This document shows positions 59,851 to 64,000 of a stretch of DNA of 64,000 nt, one piece after another. A model generated the notes under the pieces. It was not told the origin of the DNA, did not search any database, and saw only the letters and a program-made list of their open reading frames with translations. Positions within the stretch are counted from its first letter, which is position 1, and each line of letters starts with the position of its first letter. Source of the DNA: Apricaphanius iberus. Lineage: Eukaryota > Chordata > Actinopteri > Cyprinodontiformes > Aphaniidae. Made by a program: the position numbers and the translations under genes. The stretch covers positions 1,388,001-1,452,000 of the forward strand of contig JAPXFQ010002841.1 in assembly GCA_028564705.1 (NCBI GenBank). The letters run 5' to 3'.

Positions 59851-62069
59851 ATGGAAAACATATAAACGTTCTGCTGGCAAATTATTTACCCTAAATCCAC
59901 CTATTTATGTGGATGTAAAACATTATGACGATCATGTGAATTGGTTTATATTTTCAGATGACATTCTCATTTATTTTGATAAATCTGCAACAAAGAAAAT
60001 TAATTGGTAATCCGAGCAATGAAGAAATGCTTTGCAAGAATTGTTTGTTGCAAAAAGAAATAGAGATTTATGTTTGAAAGCTATTGTCCTACAAAGTGCA
60101 ACAGGAAACAAAGCAGTCCAGGTCATTCAGCTGTGTGATGCTGAATGGTTCTTCATATTTCATGTAAAGGACACATTACGTCAGTCCCCCTGTTTGATGT
60201 CCACAATCTTAAATCGTTTAAGCCTAGATGAATCCTGAAAATTAATTCTCACAACCTTGTCCAGCCAGGTGGAATTGGAGAGAGAAGTTCACTGGGCACA
60301 TGGCCACTGCAACACTCATTGTGCAACAACAGATTAAATTATTAGGAACACTGATGCAAACTTTTAACCTCCAGCCTCCTTTTCCACGTATGTGAACTCC
60401 AGCTAAGGTAACCCTATCCTCACACAATCAGGCGCTCCCAGGGCTGCTGCTCTCATTGTACCCTGGACAGCTGCAGCTTTGTGTATGAAGAGCTTTGCAC
60501 TCCCTCTCATGGGACAATTTATTCACAGCTGTACTGCAAGGGATTTAATTTTGGATGACACAGGTCACTGGAAAATATAAGGAGTGTGCAAATTTAGTTT
60601 GTATCATATTCACACAAGCCTGTAACATAACCTTTGTTTCTTGGTAACAAAGGCTAAACTGCTCTTCGACACATAAGAAAAAATATATAATATGATTCAT
60701 GCCAAATGGAGATGAAATGACCAATGTAATAAAGCAATGAAAAGATGTCAGTTAATATCAGGAAAATTATCATCAGACAAAACACTGCAAAAATCATCCT
60801 TTCAATAACGATTCAACCAACTAAGAGAAATGGATATCCAAACCAACCTTTTGCTTGACTGAATTTTGTATATAAAAATATGACATGTCTGACAACCAAT
60901 AGTAGACTAAAAGCAAAACATTCTGCCATGATTTCAAGAATTGCAAGAAAACAAGAATCTACAAAGCCATTTATTAAGTTTTCTCTATAGCAAACAGGGA
61001 TCAAATACTCACATGCAGTAAAACCTTTAAAGATTTTTCTAAAGGTCTGGTCTTTAAACACAGAAAAATGATGTCAGTTATAAAATACCTAATTTATCTT
61101 ACTGAGAGATTAGTAATTAATATGAACCATTTCCAAAAGAAACTATGATACTGTGACTGGAGAAGCTGAACGAATGGGAACCAGTAAAACCACAGCATGC
61201 TTAGTGTTGGGTGGTTGGACTCTTTTCTCAGTTTCAAATGGCTCATTTTACAATCAGTTGGAGCAGTTAACATACAGCCTAAGCAACGGAGGACTCACAC
61301 ACTTTATGAATTAATGTAACACAACTCTTACAGCCAGTGAGCATGTGGATATTCATTGAAAAATGTAATTTACCTAAATTAGGGCATTTTCACTTTGCTT
61401 TTGACCTAATGAAACAAGGATGATCCTTTGGACATCATATAAACTGGTTTGTTGTTCAGAAAGAAACTGTCACAATTGCCAATGAAGAAGACAAAATAAT
61501 ACAAAACACAATAAAGTATTTATTATAGATTCAGTCAAATTATAATTACAAGCTTATTTTTTATGATTTAATATGATAGACCAAAACACTTGTGAAGTAT
61601 AAAAAAGAACACGTGGGTTTCACATTTTTTTACAAAAAAATGTAGTACACATAAATATATATTTGGGCTCGTTCGACTCGAATTTCTCAAAAATCAAATT
61701 TGTTGCAACAATTTTCCCTCCTAACTCGGAGGTTTGTTAGAGAACCTTAATATGTAAACAGCATCATAAAGAGGGAGGGACACAGTACACTAGGATAAAG
61801 TCACGGAGCAGTTTAAAATGTAAAAAGTGTAAAATGGAGAGATTATGACCTAACTTCATACCTACAAAGACTTGACCATCCACCTAAACTGATAGGCAAG
61901 AAAAGCCTTTAAGCTTAGGTGAAAGCAGAAGCAGCAAAGACGTCTGTGGTAACTCGAAGAAGCTGCAGAGAGGCACAGCTCAGATGGGAGAAAAGACAAA
62001 TCTGATATTTAAGGAAAAGAGAGAGAAAGAAATTGAGTCTTAAAAGAAACCCACAAAATGTTTAGATGT
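59851..62069. other. Intergenic, no gene recognised
   Basis: No supported gene or repeat is seen. The 82-codon minus frame at 60813-61061 is unrecognised. Confidence 0.5.
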
Positions 62070-62240
62070 AGCCAACCCATAAGGCGTTGCTCTGGTCCAA
62101 TGAGACCAAAATAAAACCAGCATTTGACCTAAATACAAAACTCCATCTGTCGTAGAACGTTGCTCAACACCCAGAACACCCAAACCCTCAAGGTGAAACA
62201 TGGGGTGGCCTTCTACTTCACTACTATGAACTACCTTGCG
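62070..62240 (+). pseudogene. Tc1-like transposase fragment
   Basis: In the + strand SNETKIKPAFDLNTKLHL is followed, after frame breaks, by HPEHPNPQGETWGG. This matches the SDETKI...LNAKRYVW...HHPEHTIPTVKHGGG region of Tc1-like transposases around the first catalytic Asp, here replaced by Asn in SNET. Stops and shifts make it inactive. The rest of the element was not recognised. Confidence 0.65.
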
Positions 62241-62433
62241 TAGGTCTATACATACCATACTTGACATTTGTGGGAATAACATAACAAAAGATCCAGCAGA
62301 GTTAAAAGGGTATTATGTCTTTTGCAAGTCACTGTGTTTTATCCCTTGAATATTTCTAAACAGATCATAGACCTACTAAGAGTTATTTTAATGTATGTTT
62401 AGCTAATTGCATAAGTGTGATTTCTTCCATAAG

Positions 62434-62800
62434 TCTTCCGGGTCGCGGCGTTAACAGGAACAGGAGGGAGACCCAGACGTCCATCTACCTGGCGACATTC
62501 CCCCAGCTCATTCTGATGGATCACAAAGCCAGATGGGATATATAATCCCTCCGGTAAGGTCTGGGTCTTTCCCTTGGGTCTCCTCTCTGTGGGATGTGTT
62601 CAAAAAACCTCTAAAGGGAGACACACAGGAGGCATTCTGATCAGATATTTGAACCACTTCAGCTACTCCATTTGATGGGAGGAAGCAGCAGCTCTACCTC
62701 GCTCCTGGATGACAGAGTTCTTCACCCTATCTCTAATGCTGAATCCGGCCACCCTTTATAGAAAGCTCATTTCTTTCACCATCGTCCTTTCGATCACTAT
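62434..62800. repeat. Probable LINE-derived dispersed repeat
   Basis: The series gggtcgcggcg, gagacccagacgtccatct, ggtctgggtctttcccttgg, caggaggcattctgatcaga, gcagcagctctacctcgctc and accctatctctaatgctgaa matches a very common fish repeat that I associate with LINE 3' regions. A related fragment lies at 41192-41282. Confidence 0.6.
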
Positions 62801-64000
62801 CCATTTGTCGGGATTTTAGCTGAGGGCTGAGACATAGTCTTTTATATCAAGACCTTTGCTTTTTGGCTCAGTGGTTTTAGTTTCTTGGAAATATCAAATT
62901 AACATTAATCTTATTTTGGTGCATTGGGAAAATACCACATTTTTAAGTTATAACAAGAACCTGCTCTGTGAACTCTGTTGTATGGTCAAACAGAAAGACT
63001 GAGCCTACCAAGAAGCTGGTCATGAGTTCAACAGAAGATCTCTAGCAAATACCCAGAAATCGCATTTGATACGTTGTAATCTAAACCACCAACAAAGTAA
63101 GTAACCAGATTGTTAAGTCAGGCTGTTGCCTTTGAGTTTCTCATAATGGAATCACCTCTGTTGCAGCATGCATCACGGTGTCCCTCTTTCTCACTAAACC
63201 AGAAAGGATTATTGCTTCCAGATTTAGATGCCAACCCCCTTATCTCGGCCCTTGGCGCGTGCCGTGATCAGACACCCATTGGCTGAGTGAGTGTCCTCCA
63301 ATGGGCCACTCAAATCCATATTCAGACTAATGCCCACTGTGGGTTTTATCTAATGGTGCAGGTGTGCTCATCTGTTGACTGACTGGGGGCACAACACTTC
63401 TCTTAATCTTGCATGTGAATAGAAAAGCAAGAAGGTTTCGGTGAAACTCATGGTAAAGCATTCATTGGCAGTGGGAGGCAATCTTGCAAGATTTATTCCA
63501 GCAATTGAACAAATTTTTAACTCTTTGTGCCTTTCTGTAGTGTATGATGGCGAATGCAAGAGTGTTTACAATACTTAGAATTGTATAAAAAAAAGAATTT
63601 AACAGGACGCTGGCCTTTAAAAGCCCGGACTGGATTTGTCCCAGCTCATATTTTTAGAAGTTAAACTCCCAACCAACCTCCCTCTTCCTTCTACCACCAA
63701 ACTCAGCAGAATTTTAAAGAAAGCAGAGGAGACAGATTAACTTTAGTGAAGGACCATAAAAATATGGAAAATGTAATGAAAATGTGTTTTGTCCTTTGGT
63801 TTTACCTGTCTTTTCTGTCGTCCTCTCCTCTGCATGAAAAAACAGATCAAAAAGATACTAATGAATTCCTGAATATCAGTTGCATTTAGACTCTCGGCAT
63901 GTAAAAAAATTGAATATTTAAAATTTGCCTATTTTTATTAATAGACATATAACATTAACTTTTTAACTGTACTTATAACTGCACCTCATGATGCTTGTAT
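62801..64000. other. Intergenic, no gene recognised
   Basis: No supported feature up to the window end. Confidence 0.5.

Overview
This window is vertebrate nuclear DNA from a ray-finned (teleost) fish. It is AT-rich, has an intron-exon gene structure, and is full of Tc1/mariner, hAT, PIF/Harbinger and Ty3/gypsy remains plus long GATA/CTAT microsatellites of the kind common in teleosts. The species cannot be fixed from the sequence alone.

Only one host protein-coding gene is convincing: a PECAM1 (CD31) orthologue on the + strand, coding from 42395 to 55350. Fifteen coding exons were assigned by hand from open frames, GT/AG borders and a continuous phase. They give a predicted 783-residue type I membrane receptor: signal peptide, six Ig domains (one exon each, all phase 1-1), one membrane helix, and a cytoplasmic tail of short exons. 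The tail carries the two PECAM tyrosine motifs (YTEV and VYSEV) plus a third, VEYAEL, in a longer C-terminal exon. A polyadenylation signal follows at 55524.

The 5' 42 kb is a gene desert made of nested and decayed mobile elements. It holds a Tc1-like element with TA duplications and a dead transposase (3158-4348), a 729-bp solo LTR with a 5-bp duplication sitting inside a Harbinger-like MITE (4883-5941), a ~940-bp GATA array (9742-10684), an unassigned 706-bp element with long terminal inverted repeats (11905-12610), a broken Ty3/gypsy retrotransposon (23308-26546), hAT-like elements (29093-29769, 31168-33068), further LTR-like pieces, a Harbinger-like MITE (35061-35607) and a foldback element (41289-41765).

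The larger PECAM1 introns are also filled with transposons. Three non-autonomous hAT elements have matching 8-bp flanks (46375-47070, 49393-50089, 52410-53268; the third lies in a short tandem repeat, so its match is weak evidence). There are two decayed Tc1-like copies (about 47130-47950 and 51307-52355), the second split by a Harbinger-like MITE (51729-52112). Downstream of the gene (55.6-64 kb) only decayed Tc1-like and probable LINE-derived fragments and a second GATA tract are seen. No tRNA, rRNA, CRISPR or operon-like structure was seen.
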